DNA of 64,000 nt from Mixia osmundae IAM 14324 (taxonomy: Eukaryota > Basidiomycota > Mixiomycetes > Mixiales > Mixiaceae). Shown piece by piece: positions 35,693 to 47,482 of this stretch. Position 1 is the first letter of the stretch; every line of letters begins with the position of its first letter. A model generated the notes under the pieces. It was not told where the DNA came from. It was given only the letters and a program-made list of their open reading frames with translations, and searched no databases. The translations under genes were made by a program, and so were the position numbers. The stretch lies in contig NW_014575550.1 of NCBI RefSeq assembly GCF_000708205.1, positions 1 through 64,000 on the forward strand, written 5' to 3'.

Positions 35693-37419
35693 ATGTCCTA
35701 TCTCTCGCCCGTCCACGCTACAGAGCATCCCGACAATTCGCACATCGCTACGTCGGTCTATGGCTCTTCGGCAGCTGGGAAATCCCTGCCGAAATGGGAG
35801 ATGAACGAGGAGGGTCTAGAGCCTCGACAAGCTCAGCGATTCGTCCAAGATGAGATGTTGACCGACGCAAAGCCTGCTCTGAATCTAGCTTCCTTTGTTA
35901 CGACTTATATGGACAAAGAGGTCGAAGAGCTTAGTCCGTGCTCTGCTCCGCTGTCTGCGCGGCACTGAGCTCAATCGTGCCATGTAGTGTTGCAAAACCT
36001 CAACATCAACGCCGTCGACGCAGAAGAGTATCCGGCCCAGGCAATCATGGAGTCACGCTGCGTCAACATGATCGGGCGCTTGTTCAACGCGCCAATCCAT
36101 GATGCAGACAATGAGGTTATCGGCGTCAGCACAGTTGGCTCGAGTGAAGCCATCATGCTGGCCGTGCTCTCTGCCAAACGCCGTTGGAGAAACATGCGCG
36201 AGGCGGCAGGAAAGGACTTCAGCAAGCCCAATATCGTCATGAACGCAGCTGTACAAGTCTGCTGCAAGTCCTTCCTCCCGCTCTGCCCCTCGCCGGTGCT
36301 GACGCAGTCCGTGTTGCAGGGGACAAAGCCGCCAGATACTTTGAAGTCGAGCCCAAGTTCTGGTACTGCAGCAAAGATACCTTCCTTGCGGTGCCCCAGG
36401 AATTAGTCGACTTGGTGGACGAGAACACCATTTTGGTAGCTTGCTTGCTGGGCTCGACCTACACCGGTGGCTACGAAGATGTCAAGTCTGTCAATGATTT
36501 GCTCGAAAAGAAGAACAAAGAGCTCGGTACGGATGTGACCATCCATGTCGATGGCGCGTCCGGTGGATTCGTCGTACCGTTCGTGCAGCCTGACCGCGTC
36601 TGGGACTTCCGTCTGCCGCTCGTGTCGTCCATAAACACTTCTGGGCATAAGTACGGACTCTGCTACCCTGGTATCGGTTGGGCCATCTGGCGCTCGAAGA
36701 AGTACTTGCCCGAGGAGATTCTCTTCACGGTCAACTACCTCGGATCGCCGCAGATCTCTTTTACGCTCAATTTCAGCAAGAGTGCGCTCGGCGTCATCTC
36801 ACAATACTATCAGCTCATCCAGCTTGGTAAATCAGTTCATGTCCGTCGATGCGGCGCTCTGACAGCGTCTGTGCAGGCAAGGCGGGCTATCGTGACATTA
36901 TGATGAACTGCACAAATACGTCAGACTATCTGGCAGAGCAGATCATAAAGATGGGCGGCGGCAAGCTCTTTGAGCTCATGTGCGAAACTGGCGGCAATTC
37001 GCTGCCTCTCGTTGCATGGCGACTTGTCGGCGAGCACGCTTACGATGAGTTTGCCATCGCTCGAGAGCTCAGAAGCCAGGGATGGGTCGTACCGGCTTAC
37101 ACGCTTGCGCCCAGAGCAGAATCGGTCAAGATGCTGCGCGTGGTCTGTCGCGAAGACTTTTCACGATCGCGCTGCGAGACCTTTGTGCGAGATTGTGCGT
37201 GCCATCCCACTCGCTGACTTAGGGTGCTGACGGGGTAGCGGACTTGCAGTGCAAGCAGTCGTGGAATACCTCGACAAGACGCCGAAAGCGGTTCTGGACC
37301 ATCTGGCCAAGCATCCCAAAGTCGGTGGCAACCACGATGAAGCCACTCATCACGGCAAGCACAAACACATGCAGCCCAAACACTCGCACAAGCCAGGGAA
37401 GACACACGCTGTCTGCTAA
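35693..37419 (+). CDS. GAD1: Glutamate decarboxylase
   Basis: Five exons (35693-35933, 35988-36263, 36320-36826, 36877-37194, 37250-37419) encode 503 residues. The PLP enzyme converts glutamate to GABA and CO2. Blocks: [95 protein letters not shown] and the PLP lysine in [12 protein letters not shown]. The second intron (36264-36319) is GC-AG; its removal exactly recreates the conserved VQVCWDKAARYF. The C-terminal about 40 residues are His/Lys-rich ([18 protein letters not shown]), beyond the usual catalytic core. Convergent with the next gene, 65 bases away. Confidence 0.95.
36264..36319 (+). other. GC-AG intron in GAD1
   Basis: Donor GTCTGCT/gcaagt, acceptor gtgttgcag/GGGACA, 56 bases. 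Joins VC-W-DKAARYF; competing GT donors break the frame. Confidence 0.85.
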
Positions 37420-37484
37420 GTATAATATATTGTATAGACATACAAACCGATCTATGGTGATGCACAACGCAAATATGACGTCTT

Positions 37485-38784
37485 CTAGAGATGCGATGTA
37501 TCCGCTAGGATTTCCCACCGGTTGCTCGGGCTGGTTTCGTGGCTTAATTGTGGCCCGAACTCAAGGTAGGCATGATGCAGTAGCGACTGGCAGAGCAGAT
37601 ACGAACCAGGCTGCCGGGATCGGTCGCATCAGCGCAGGTCAGCCGAAGAGAAAGACACTCACAAATTCGAGAGGATGTATCTCACCCAGCGAATAACCGC
37701 GGAGGATGTGGCCGTAGTCGAAGAACGGCAGTCCAGCTCGCTTGGCCAGATACCGCGTGACTGATATGATAGCATGCGAGCGCTTGTCGTCTCTCTGGTG
37801 AGGTGGCGCGGTCCCGACTCGGTGTAGTATCCGAACCCATACAGGCACGTTCGGCCAGAGTTCTTTCGTCTTTGCAAAGACGGACGCTACCCTCTTTTTG
37901 TAATGTGACAAGTCGTCAGGAAGCATAGGAAGATTGGTTTCGTTGCTGGCCTTGTCGACAAAACCATAGGATTGCCATGGCATGGCCACCAGATCCCACA
38001 TGCCCGTGTGAAGCCTTATGAGGTCCGGACCGCGATTGTCGGTGTAGAGATCGATAAAAGGCTTCAACAGCTTCTCTGCCCGCTCTTCGTAGACAAGGGG
38101 CGGATGGACGTCATACGCGCTAGCGTGGAAGCCAGTGTCATCAGAACCATAGAAGAAGGCGGTGATGATGGTGAGATTGAGTTTATGAAAGTGCAAGATG
38201 CGCGGTGTGCCGTGAAAGGAGATGTTTGCCATCCTTGGATCATCTTGGACCTTGATGCTGGTCGAATAGTAGTTTGCCAACATCATAGGACGATATACAA
38301 AGTACGCAAAATGGTCGAGCATGTTCCTGTCGACGGAATCGCCCATGACAAAGATAGTTCGATTGGCTAGCCAACTGACTTTGGCGTAGGCTTCCTGCGC
38401 CTGCGCGTTCCTTTGCCACTCTTGATACTTGACAGCCGCAACTTCTTGCGTCCATGCTTCGTTGATTGGCGGGTCTGCTCTGGCTAGCAGAGCTACCCAG
38501 TCCGGTGCAGGCGGACACGCTTTACGGTGGGGTATCCAGCTCTGGGTGCGATTGTCGGGATAGTGAAGCAGATAGCCATCTTCCCTAAAGGGATCACACG
38601 CAGCGCCGGTCGGTCTGATTGCCTTGTGCTTGAATGCCTTGTGGCTTAGCGTATGCTCGGACGACCATTGTGAAGAGGCAGAAGTGTACTCGAGGTGATG
38701 AAACAGATTCTGCTTACGTGACTGCCAGAACCCGACGAGCACGACAAGCAATACTGCCGTCAGCGCAAGGCTCTTTGACTTCAT
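37485..38784 (-). CDS. Type II membrane protein, PC-esterase/SGNH-like
   Basis: Two exons (38784-37663, 37610-37485; 52-base intron) encode 415 residues. An N-terminal signal anchor (SLALTAVLLVVLVGFW) suggests a Golgi type II membrane protein with a lumenal catalytic domain. The SGNH-like block is TIFVMGDSVDRNMLDHF, followed by IRLHTGMWDLVAMPW, and late HP-containing GEIHPLEF. This is the layout of PC-esterase/PMR5-Cas1-type enzymes that add or remove acyl groups on glycans. I infer a glycan O-acyl role; substrate is unknown. The last exon is supported only by splice signals and frame. Divergent to the J-protein gene, 170 bases between starts. Confidence 0.75.
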
Positions 38785-38954
38785 CCCGACCTGTTAATGC
38801 CACTTGACAATCAATCCCGTCCCTTGATATTATTGGTCCCGACGCGAGATCTTGTGATAAGATCGGCTCAACTTGAGCATCTTGATTAATGACTTGATTC
38901 ACTCGGGCGCTGCACGCATGCGAGACCGTTTGACCTTCATCAAGTTTCCGAATG

Positions 38955-40634
38955 GCAGCTACCGAACAGAGCGACACCAAAGTCGGCCCACGCGATGTCG
39001 GCCCGGATGGGTAAGCCGCTGCACCCGAGCGTAGACGACATGAGTTGACGCCAAGGCGTAGCGAGAAGATCGTGGACATGGAATTTTACGACCGACTGGG
39101 CGTGCCCGGCAATGCAACAGATCTAGATCTCAAAAAGGCTTACCGAAAGCTCGCCATCAAGTGGCATCCGGACAAAAACGCGGGCAACGCGGAAGCAGAA
39201 GTCAGTTCGGGCGCCTCTCGGCGAGCTGTGACTGAGGTGTTGCGCGACGACAGGTCAAGTTCAAAGAGATTGGAGAAGCATATCAGGTTCTGAGCGATAG
39301 CAACTTGAGAGCCGCTTACAACAAGAATGGCAAAAAAGGCAGCGGTCTCTCTCAGGACGAGGTCGTCGACCCTACGGCCATGTTCAGTCAGATGTTCGGC
39401 GGCGAGTCTTTCAAAGACTGGATAGGCGATATCTCGTCAGTCACAGGCCTCGGTCTCGCATGATCACACTGAAAACAAAGCGCAGATTGGTCAAAGACAT
39501 GACGAAAGCGGGCGACATCCTCATGACTGACGAAGAGAAGGAGCAGATGAACGCCGAGCTCAAGAAATCAAATGGCGCTGCTCCTGCTTCTGTAGGTGCG
39601 ACGCCTGTCTCTTCGGGCGCAACACCAGCTTCGCCAACCGCCGGTGCGTCGACGACCGCTTCGCCTGCGAACGCTGCTGCTCCAACCGCCACTGCGGGAA
39701 CGACACTCACGAGTCCAGATTCGAGCATGACCACCGCTGTAACAGACGGGACTGCATCACCTGCCAAAGATTCTCCAAAGCTGACCCCCGAGCAAAAGAG
39801 AGAGGCGGCAGTGGCAAAGGCAGAGAAAGAGAAGGATCAGCGCAAGAAGATGGCCGCTTTCCACGAGCAGCGTCAGAAGGAGCAGACCGAGAGGATACAG
39901 ACGCTCACGAGCAAGCTGAAAGATCGTGTACGACCCTATGTAGATGCTAGCTCTCACCCGAGCGAAACGACGGACCCAGAGACCGAAGCTTGGCTCAAGA
40001 GGATCAGGCAAGAAGCAGACGATATGAAGATGGAGTCTTTTGGCATTGAGCTCTGCCAGCTCATTGGCTCTGTCTATGTGCAGAAAGCGAGCACCTTCCT
40101 CAAGATCCACAAGAAGCCTTCATCGAATTTGCTAGGTATTCCCGGCTGGTGGTCGAGAGTGCAAGAGAAGGGCCGGACAATCAAAGAGGGCTTCAACCTC
40201 ATCACTTCATCTATAGAGGTTCAGAATGCACTGGAAGATATGGCGAAGAGGACAGAGGCAGGCGAGCTGCCCGAGGAGGAGCAAGCCCAATTAGAGCAAG
40301 ACATGACCGGCAAGGTCAGCCCATGGCTCTCTTTGCAATCTGCAACGTGCTGATGCACATGCAGATCTTGCTTGTATCATGGCGAGGAACCCGGTTCGAA
40401 TGCCTCAACGTATTGCGACAGGTCGTCGACGGCGTTCTAGCTCGCGAGCAAGGCGTATCAGAAGCCACGAGGACTAGTCGCGCAAAGGCCATTCTGCTCA
40501 TCGGGTCTGCACTCAAAGCGGTACAGCCAGACGAAACAGACGCAGATAGAAGAGAGCTAGAAAGGCTCGTTGCTCAAGCTGCTCAGAGCAAGAAACCGGC
40601 GAAGGCGAAAGCCAAGACAAAGCCGGACGCCTGA
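38955..40634 (+). CDS. J-domain protein, Caj1/Djp1-like (DnaJ-X)
   Basis: Five exons (38955-39010, 39062-39200, 39254-39435, 39486-40314, 40365-40634) encode 491 residues. The J domain (about residues 25-95) has [28 protein letters not shown] with the HPD triad, and [14 protein letters not shown]. It continues [20 protein letters not shown] and an Ala/Thr/Pro linker. The C-terminal DnaJ-X domain includes [25 protein letters not shown]. Caj1/Djp1 relatives are cytosolic Hsp70 partners; Djp1 aids peroxisomal and mitochondrial import. No G/F-rich or zinc region. Start chosen because the first intron links an upstream ATG exon in frame to [13 protein letters not shown]. Confidence 0.88.
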
Positions 40635-40754
40635 GCATCTGACCCGTCACAATTCATGTTGTCCTGCCCGTTGCACGTTCGGATTCTAGCTGCTAGCGTA
40701 CATACATTATAAGCAACGAATAACAGACTGAGCGGAACTGATCCGTATGATAAG

Positions 40755-42562
40755 TCAGAGCCGCCAGTCGACTTTGCCTTGTGCAGCAAGCTCGCGATAT
40801 CGGAGCTGGCGCGAGACGGCCATAAGGCACGTACCGAAGCATACCGTGGTCTGCAGACTCGGGGTCAGTCAAGTGTCATACAGAGGGGAAGGAACATACC
40901 CCAGAGAAGACGACCGGCTTCCAGAATGTATATTCTGTCGACCCTAGCAGGGCGCCAGTGATGGGCACGCCCGTCAATGCTGCAATAGATACAATGGCCC
41001 AACTGTACTCTCATCGTAAGCAATCGATCAATGTCAGATGGTGCAACAACTTACGCTAGACCCATTCTGACACCGATCTCTCCAGGATGGCGGGAGAGAG
41101 CCACGAATATGCTCGGCATCAGTGATACGAAAGCGCCAGCTACAGTGCGCGTCAGCTTGTGCTGACCCTGACGCAAGGAGGCTCACAGAATAGACCGAAT
41201 AGGATGCAAAAGGCCACGATGCCGCCAGGACTGCCGCACGCGAGCAGCACGAAGATCATGATGCCCGTAATGCCGACGGAAGGTATCATCATGTTGTATG
41301 CACCAATCTTGTCCGCTGTGAAGTTGGGAAGCACTCGCCCAAAGGTGCTTGCGCTGTTTCTGTCTCACATGGCATTTAGTGCGGTCCATGTGCCAGATCA
41401 AGCAAAGCTTACAGGATCGCCAGAGTGTAGAATGAAAGATTTTGATCGATACCCTTGTCGAGACTGAAGATTTCGACGAAGAAGAAGGGAAAGAAGATGC
41501 CCCACATGACGAAGAAGGTGCCTGCGACCGCGACTTGCCAAGCAGGGTGGGTCAAGATCGCCTTGAAGTCAGGCGGAGGTAGCTGCAGTCCTGCTGGTCG
41601 GTGCTTCTTGCCGGGAAGTCTTGGCTTCATGAGCAGATTGGCAATAACGAGTAGTCCGAGGATAAGATAGGCATTCTCGCGCACAGCTGATCCAAAGTCG
41701 GTCCTGAGCAAGCGTATGAGCGCCCCCAGCAAGCACGCAGGCTGAGGAAGAGATACCTCTCGAGACGCTTGTTGAGGAAGATGGGCCAGCAAACACCGCC
41801 GATGGACGAACCGCTGACGACGACCCCGATCGCCAGAGCGCGTCGCTTTCTGAACCAGTGGGCGATCACGCTGACGCTTGGCAGGAAGAGGAGGCCGAGG
41901 CCCAGACCGGCTGCTACACCTTGCGCAAGGAAGACTTCGACGTATGACTTTGAGAGCGAGAGCATGAAAATACTGAATGTGTACAGCACCGAGCCGCAGA
42001 TTGTAAGTGCGCGGAAGTATCCCTCATCGAACAATTTACCGACGACCATGCCTGCTCGTTACTGTGAGGATAGCAGAGAGTCGCGAAGGCAGATAATTTA
42101 CCACAGCTGAACATGAAGAAGAGCTGGACTGTTCCCACCCAACTGATCGAGCTGTTGCTCTCGTGCAAGTAGCCTGCCGAGTAGAACTGTTGATAGACGC
42201 CAAACGCGTTGACTGCGACTGCGTGAGCGAGGTAGATTCTCGAAGTAGGGCAGCGCACCATATCCGAATGTGCAGAACAGTACGACCCAGGCTCCTCCGA
42301 CTGTGGCCCACCCTCGCCAGCCCTAGAAATGATGCAAAGTCAACAAAACGCGAGCATTTCGCGTCGAAAGGCTGACCTTGTCATAGCCGGCCGCGAAGAT
42401 TGCTGCTTCGTCTCTTTCTGGTGCTGCGCCTGCCTTGCCTTCTTCCGCGAGCTTCTCGCTCGGCACAGGCTCAAAATCAGGCACGCCGGTGTCGTGCTCG
42501 TTCAAGCTGGCGGTATGCGAAGATGTCTTCTCATCATGAGCGTCTGCTGAGCTCGCCGACAT
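40755..42562 (-). CDS. MFS transporter, monocarboxylate-porter type
   Basis: Nine exons (42562-42377, 42322-42259, 42218-42102, 42051-41757, 41703-41413, 41359-41187, 41139-41055, 41002-40900, 40850-40755) encode 469 residues. It belongs to the MCT/Mch-like branch of the major facilitator superfamily. A 60-residue cytosolic, Glu/Ala-rich N-terminus is followed by GWRGWATVGGAW, then NAFGVYQQFY, SSISWVGTVQLFFMFS and GKLFDEGYFRAL. The second half has GRVLPNFTADKIGAYNM, RMGLAWAIVSIAALTGVPITGALLG and a basic tail. About 12 hydrophobic segments are expected. Substrate is likely a monocarboxylate or similar organic acid but cannot be read from sequence. One intron (42219-42258) is only 40 bases. Confidence 0.87.
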
Positions 42563-42928
42563 TGTGCTGGTCTGTACGTAGAGAGAAAGTCGGATACCAG
42601 ATCTGCCGGCTTATTATAGCAGCAAGGAGTCATGTAGTAAGCAAGCGAGGTTTGTCTATTCATTAGCGTTATCTGCGCACGCGTTCCCGATTAAACCCGA
42701 CAATGTTCGGCCGAGTAACGTAAGGGCGCAAGGTTAACGGCGCTCCGTCCGTATTCGCGTGCCTTCGAGCTCGCAGATGGGGTCGCTGCGAAAATCTGTG
42801 AACACAGAAGCCGCGGCTGCATATGATAACAACAGCGGCAGAGATCAGATCCAAGATGGGTTCACAGTGCCAAAGACCGCCTGCTGCACTTTTCGTCGGC
42901 TTCTCATGGCGGCAGGGCGTGTGAAGCG
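42563..42928. other. Intergenic, no gene seen
   Basis: Spacer between the MFS carrier start and the 3' end of the small unknown gene; nothing recognised. Confidence 0.5.
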
Positions 42929-43492
42929 CTAATCCACCTTGAGGCGGCGAGCTTCGATGTTGATCTCAAAGATAGGCGTAGGTCTGTCCTGAGCGCGACA
43001 GACTCGGAAAGCTTCCTCCTTGATGTCCATGACCGTGCCATTGATCATCGAGATGATAGAGATAGACGGGCTGAAGATCGTGAGATTGTATTTGGGCAGT
43101 TCGACGGGACCCTTGCGTATTGCTGCCAGCGCTTCCAGGATGCCTTCGAGCTCGACGAGGTGCTCGAATTGTTTCGGAGAGGCGAGCCATTCCATGAGGT
43201 ACCAGCGAGGCTGGCCATAAGATCCGGCGCGGACGCAAGACAGATGGCCACTCTTGGACCTGGGATGCACGCCGACGAAGACACTGACATCCAGACCGCC
43301 CTGGGAATTGATCACACTGCAGGCCGCCTCGACAAAGAACGGCGTCGCGACACTCTTTTGTTGAGGCGCAGCCTTCTTGGCTGCTAGCTCCTGACGCAGA
43401 CGAGCTCTGCACGGCATTGTTAGGTCAGTGAGTATGTGTCAAGCAGGCTGGGCAACTGACTCGAGATGGGCAATGAATTCGGCGGCGAACAT
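42929..43492 (-). CDS. Small protein of unknown family
   Basis: Two exons (43492-43461, 43406-42929; 54-base intron) encode 169 residues starting MFAAEFIAHLEARLRQELAA. The body looks like a compact alpha/beta domain: TPFFVEAACSVINSQGGLDV, QPRWYLMEWLASPKQFEHLV, YNLTIFSPSISIISMINGTV. No signal peptide or membrane segment. The same frame is open upstream to a Met at 43657, giving an extra 55 residues (..FKAIFAQDQYSPEHAT) before MFAAEF. I cannot choose between the two starts. Family not recognised. Confidence 0.7.
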
Positions 43493-44329
43493 GGTGGCGT
43501 GCTCTGGTGAGTATTGGTCTTGTGCGAAGATGGCTTTAAAGAGTGTGCGAGTACTTGCACGTCGACTTGTGAGCGAGCGAGTAGGAAACGGTTTTGAAGT
43601 GGAGGAGAGATGGCAGCAACACATATAAGCAGAATTGTGCAGACGCGTCGAAGGCATCCTGACGGTTTTGGCGACATCGGGTAAGCATAAAGGTACGGTC
43701 AGTTACTGTTAATGATGATGGCGCGGGGACTATTGAGACGGTTCACGGAAGGCTCGTCTGGCCATCTAGCCCTTACCCTCACACGCGTTGTGCGACAGCC
43801 CAAGCTGTCGCAGGCTGTCGTCATCGCCTATGATTACGTGCAATACTTGCCCATAGCGCGCGATCGACTGACATGCGATAATTGCATGTAGCGCGTGATT
43901 CAGCCAGACCTGATGCGAGTGATTCCGCGTCTGTGCATTCGCATGACGGCACGCGCTGGCGCGAGTAGACAGCGGTAAATGACATTGTCGCGAGCCTTAC
44001 GATCTGGGTAGCGTAGATGGCATGGATAGATGCAAGGAACATCTGGATACCCCAACTGCTTGAATAACGAGCGACGTGGGTCGTACCAATCAGGCTGTCA
44101 AAGCGTCAGTAAAGGACGGCGCCATGCCCAGAGCGACATGTATTTGTACCATGAACTCATCCAACCGATCAAGGTACTCGGATCTGAGCAAAGGAGTCAA
44201 TACGATCAGCGTCGCATGCGAGTCACTGGCGGTGTCAGCTTTGTGTCAGCAGGACCGATGCGCAGCGACTACCCGAATGGAACGGTGCCCCGGGTAGCAG
44301 GAGAGTTCATGTCCGTATGTGGCATATGA
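43493..44329. other. Intergenic or uncertain 3' region
   Basis: No gene with support. The minus-strand frame 43821-44042 and plus-strand frame 44030-44329 lack domain signals; the latter is antisense to the F-box-like fragment's 3' side. Confidence 0.45.
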
Positions 44330-44801
44330 TGTAGACGCAACATCCCTGCCTCGGGCTCTTTAGAGGAATTGTACACTATGCCGATCTCGACATGGCTCGG
44401 CTCCCTCGCGATGCATTGCACGTGCGCGTGCACACGGATACGGCGGCACATTGAGACGAGCGCTTGCAGTTCTCGAAACATGAATACAGACGTGCTGAGC
44501 TTGGCGGAATTAAGACGGTCCTCTTCAGCAGAGGCTCTGCGATCGCGTAGAAATGCTTCGAGTAGAGACTGAAACGCAGTATGTCTGAACAGGTTCGGAG
44601 CGCAATGAACACGCAGATGTACAGCCCGAGCGGCCATCGTTGAATTGCTGCAAGTCCGTCCGCGAGTAAGGGCAAGCGTCTATCGAAATACGTGCTCAGT
44701 CTGAAATGCACGGGACTGGCGCCTATCACCGGCTTATTGACGCGATTGTGGGGGTTCGGCGTTTCAACCAAGGTCGCCGACGGACCGGGGTAGCACGACA
44801 A
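44330..44801 (-). pseudogene. F-box-like fragment, possibly degenerate
   Basis: From 44801 the frame reads toward RLPLLADGLAAIQRWPLGL.. and ALRTCSDILRFSLYSKHFYAIAEPLLKRTVLI, which resembles the fungal F-box start (L-P..., later SK.F..IA.PLL.R.V.L). Downstream, continuity moves to another frame carrying FRELQALVSMCRRIRVHAHVQC. I found no intron that joins the two cleanly; a 25-base gap would be too short. The fragment is either a decayed F-box gene or a gene with an exon structure I could not resolve. F-box proteins form large, fast-evolving fungal families, and fragments are common. Confidence 0.35.
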
Positions 44802-44883
44802 GAACTTTTGTCTGACGACGCAAGAGAGACGTCGACGATCTCAGCCAGACAGCATGAGCAAGGTGAATAGCTTCTGAAGACAA

Positions 44884-47294
44884 ATGTCTTCTTTCCTATC
44901 GTCATCCCCCTGCCATCCGAGCGGCCTCAGCATGCTCGTGCCCAAGCGATCGAGCCCTTCTCAAGCTACTAGCAGCGACCATCGCGCAGTCACAAGCATC
45001 CAACCTTGCAGTACGTTGAATTTAGCAGCTATGCACCGAACAAAACGGCAATGCCATTCGGTACGACAACATATAAGCTTTCGGCGACTTTCGAGACGCC
45101 TTTCAGCCTCAACAACGCAGCGCGCGCTATGCGAGAGCTACGTCCTCCTCGCCTGTCTCGTTTCCTGACCGACTTCTGAAATACCTCGTCGCCGAATGGA
45201 CCGGCGCAGCTGCGCGTATTGAGAGCACAGAGCTGACAATCTTGTTGCGCGATCAGACATTTGAAGCCAACGAGGTTGCAAAGCACACGTCCGAGAAGGA
45301 TGCCTGGATCATCGTAGATGGAGGTTCGTGTACCTCTTCGCTAGACACTTGCTGAGCTGACAAGCGCACGCAGGTGTCTATGGTAATTGCGATCGGTCTG
45401 ATTGGTTCATTGTGCTAAGCTCGCGGGATAGATGTAACCAGCTTTCTCGACAAGCATCCAGTACGTCTTGTGTGCTTGTCGATGAAGCCTATGCTCACAG
45501 CTGGTACAGGGCGGCAAGAAGATCCTGTTGAAGCATGCGGGTACAGACTCGAGCGAGCAGTTCTGGAAATTTCACAACAAGGCCATTCTCGAGAAGTCTG
45601 GCGGCAAGCTCAAGATCGGCACAGGTGCGTACTTTCCATCTGCAAGTCCTTGATCCTGGCTGAGAAGCGATGCAGTCGGCGGAGGCGATGTCGTTGATGT
45701 TGGCGGTGGTGGTCAAAGTGACACCGCTGCACTGAATTACGATGAAGACACAACCTACTTTGGGTATGTAGACTCTCTTGTGTGCCGAAGCGTCACTAAC
45801 AGCGGTGACACACAGAGACATGGTACCCTTTGGTGATCCTCAATGGTACCAGGATTGGGCATCGCCATATTACAATGACTCTCACCGTCGCGTGCGAACG
45901 TACATGCGCGACTTTACAGAGCGCGAGCTCATGCCCAACTGCCACGAATGGGAGGAAGCGAAGGAGATCCCTCCTGCCATGATCGAAAAATGCGCCAAGG
46001 CAGGCATTCTCGCTGCCGTCGTCTCGCACCACTGGCCGACCGACTACGCCAAGGGCATCCCGGTGCCCGGCGGCGTCGATCCCGCAGAATGGGATGGATT
46101 CCACAGTATGTCCTTTGCCCTTGAAGAGACCATCGGAGCTGACGAAGATCATAGGCTACATCGTGTGTGACGAGCTATGCCGAACAGGTTCGGGTGGTGT
46201 CATGTGGGCATTGATCGGCGGCCGTAAGTCGTTCGTGCGTGCACCAGCTCATTCTGACCTCCAGTACAGTTGGCATCGGTCTTCCGCCCATTCTCCGTTT
46301 TGGCTCGCAGGAAATGAAGGATCGTGTTGCACCTGCCTGCCTCTCAGGCACAAAGCGAATCTGCCTGGCAATCACTGAACCCTCTGGAGGTTCTGATGTC
46401 GCCAATCTCACGACGACGGCAGAGAAGACGGCGGATGGCAAGCACTACATCGTCAACGGTGAAAAGAAGTGGATCACCAACGGCATCTACTGCGAGTACT
46501 TCACTGTCGCAGTCCGCACAGGCGGCAAAGGCTACGGCGGTATCTCTCTCCTGCTCGTCGAGCGCTCTTTCGGCGGCGTCAACACTCGCAAGATGGACTG
46601 CTCAGGTGCATGGTCCTCAGGTACATCTTACGTCACGTTCGAAGACGTCAAGGTGCCCGTCGAGAACTTGCTCGGCGAAGAGGGCAAGGGCTTCCAGCTC
46701 GTCATGGCCAACTTCAACGCAGAAAGACTGGGTATCGCGATGCAGGCCACGCGTTTCGCTCGCGTCTGCTACGAAGAAGCGATGAAGTACGCCTCGAAGC
46801 GGAAGACTTTCGGCGTTCTCTTGAGGGATCACCCTGTCATCCGCAACAAGTTCGGTCACATGGCGGGACAGATCGAGGCTTGCCAGAGCTGGCTAGAAGC
46901 CATGATCTACCAATCCAAGCACTATGACGACGATGACCTCATGCTCCGTGGCGGTGGTCCGATTGCCTTGCTGTATGTCTGCCTGAACAGCTCTTCGCAT
47001 GTGCTGATCGCGTCTGGCAATATAGAAAAGCACGAAGCACGCAGACATTCGAATACTGCGCGCGCGAAGCTGCTCAGATCTTCGGCGGTCTCGCGTACAC
47101 GCGTGGCGGTCAGGCCGAGAAAGTCGAGCGACTATACCGCGAAGTAAGCAGATCGCTTTCGCTTTCTTGCTCTTTGGCTTATCGATGGGCAGGTGAGAGC
47201 ATACGCCATCCCTGGTGGTTCGGAAGAGATTATGTTGGACCTTGGTATCCGTCAGGCAGTCAAGATTGCCGAGATCCAGGGTGCAAAGCTCTAG
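44884..47294 (+). CDS. Cytochrome b5-acyl-CoA dehydrogenase fusion, peroxisomal
   Basis: Eleven exons give 638 residues (44884-45060, 45107-45323, 45374-45382, 45432-45460, 45510-45624, 45676-45763, 45816-46105, 46155-46223, 46270-46972, 47026-47143, 47193-47294). The cytochrome b5 domain follows: VAKHTSEKDAWIIVDGGVYD, SFLDKHPGGKKIL with the heme His. An acyl-CoA dehydrogenase follows: MVPFGDPQWYQDWASPYYN, RICLAITEPSGGSD, GEKKWITNGIYCEYF and LAYTRGGQAEKVERLYREVRAYAIPGGSEEIM. The last three residues are AKL, a peroxisomal PTS1. The FAD enzyme should act in fatty or branched acyl-CoA oxidation. Exon 3 is nine bases. The N-terminal about 90 residues are Ser/Arg-rich and the exact start is uncertain. 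Confidence 0.9.
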
Positions 47295-47482
47295 ACGACT
47301 TTGGGATATTCGAGAACAGCAAACATACACAGGTTCTTGTCACAATGTATGCAGTCGTACACGCCAGTCTCATCGGGCAATCTCAAATCCTGAGCTGTTG
47401 ATTTTATACTCGAGCGCCGTGCGCCGACGCGTAAAAGAAAGTGAGGAAGTGACGTGACCGGTTGACCAGCCAAGCCGACAGC

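Noticed and set aside
40380-40410. B-box-like ggttcgaatg suggesting a tRNA
   Set aside because: Lies inside the J-protein coding exon, lacks an A-box and cloverleaf pairing. No convincing tRNA was found anywhere by eye.
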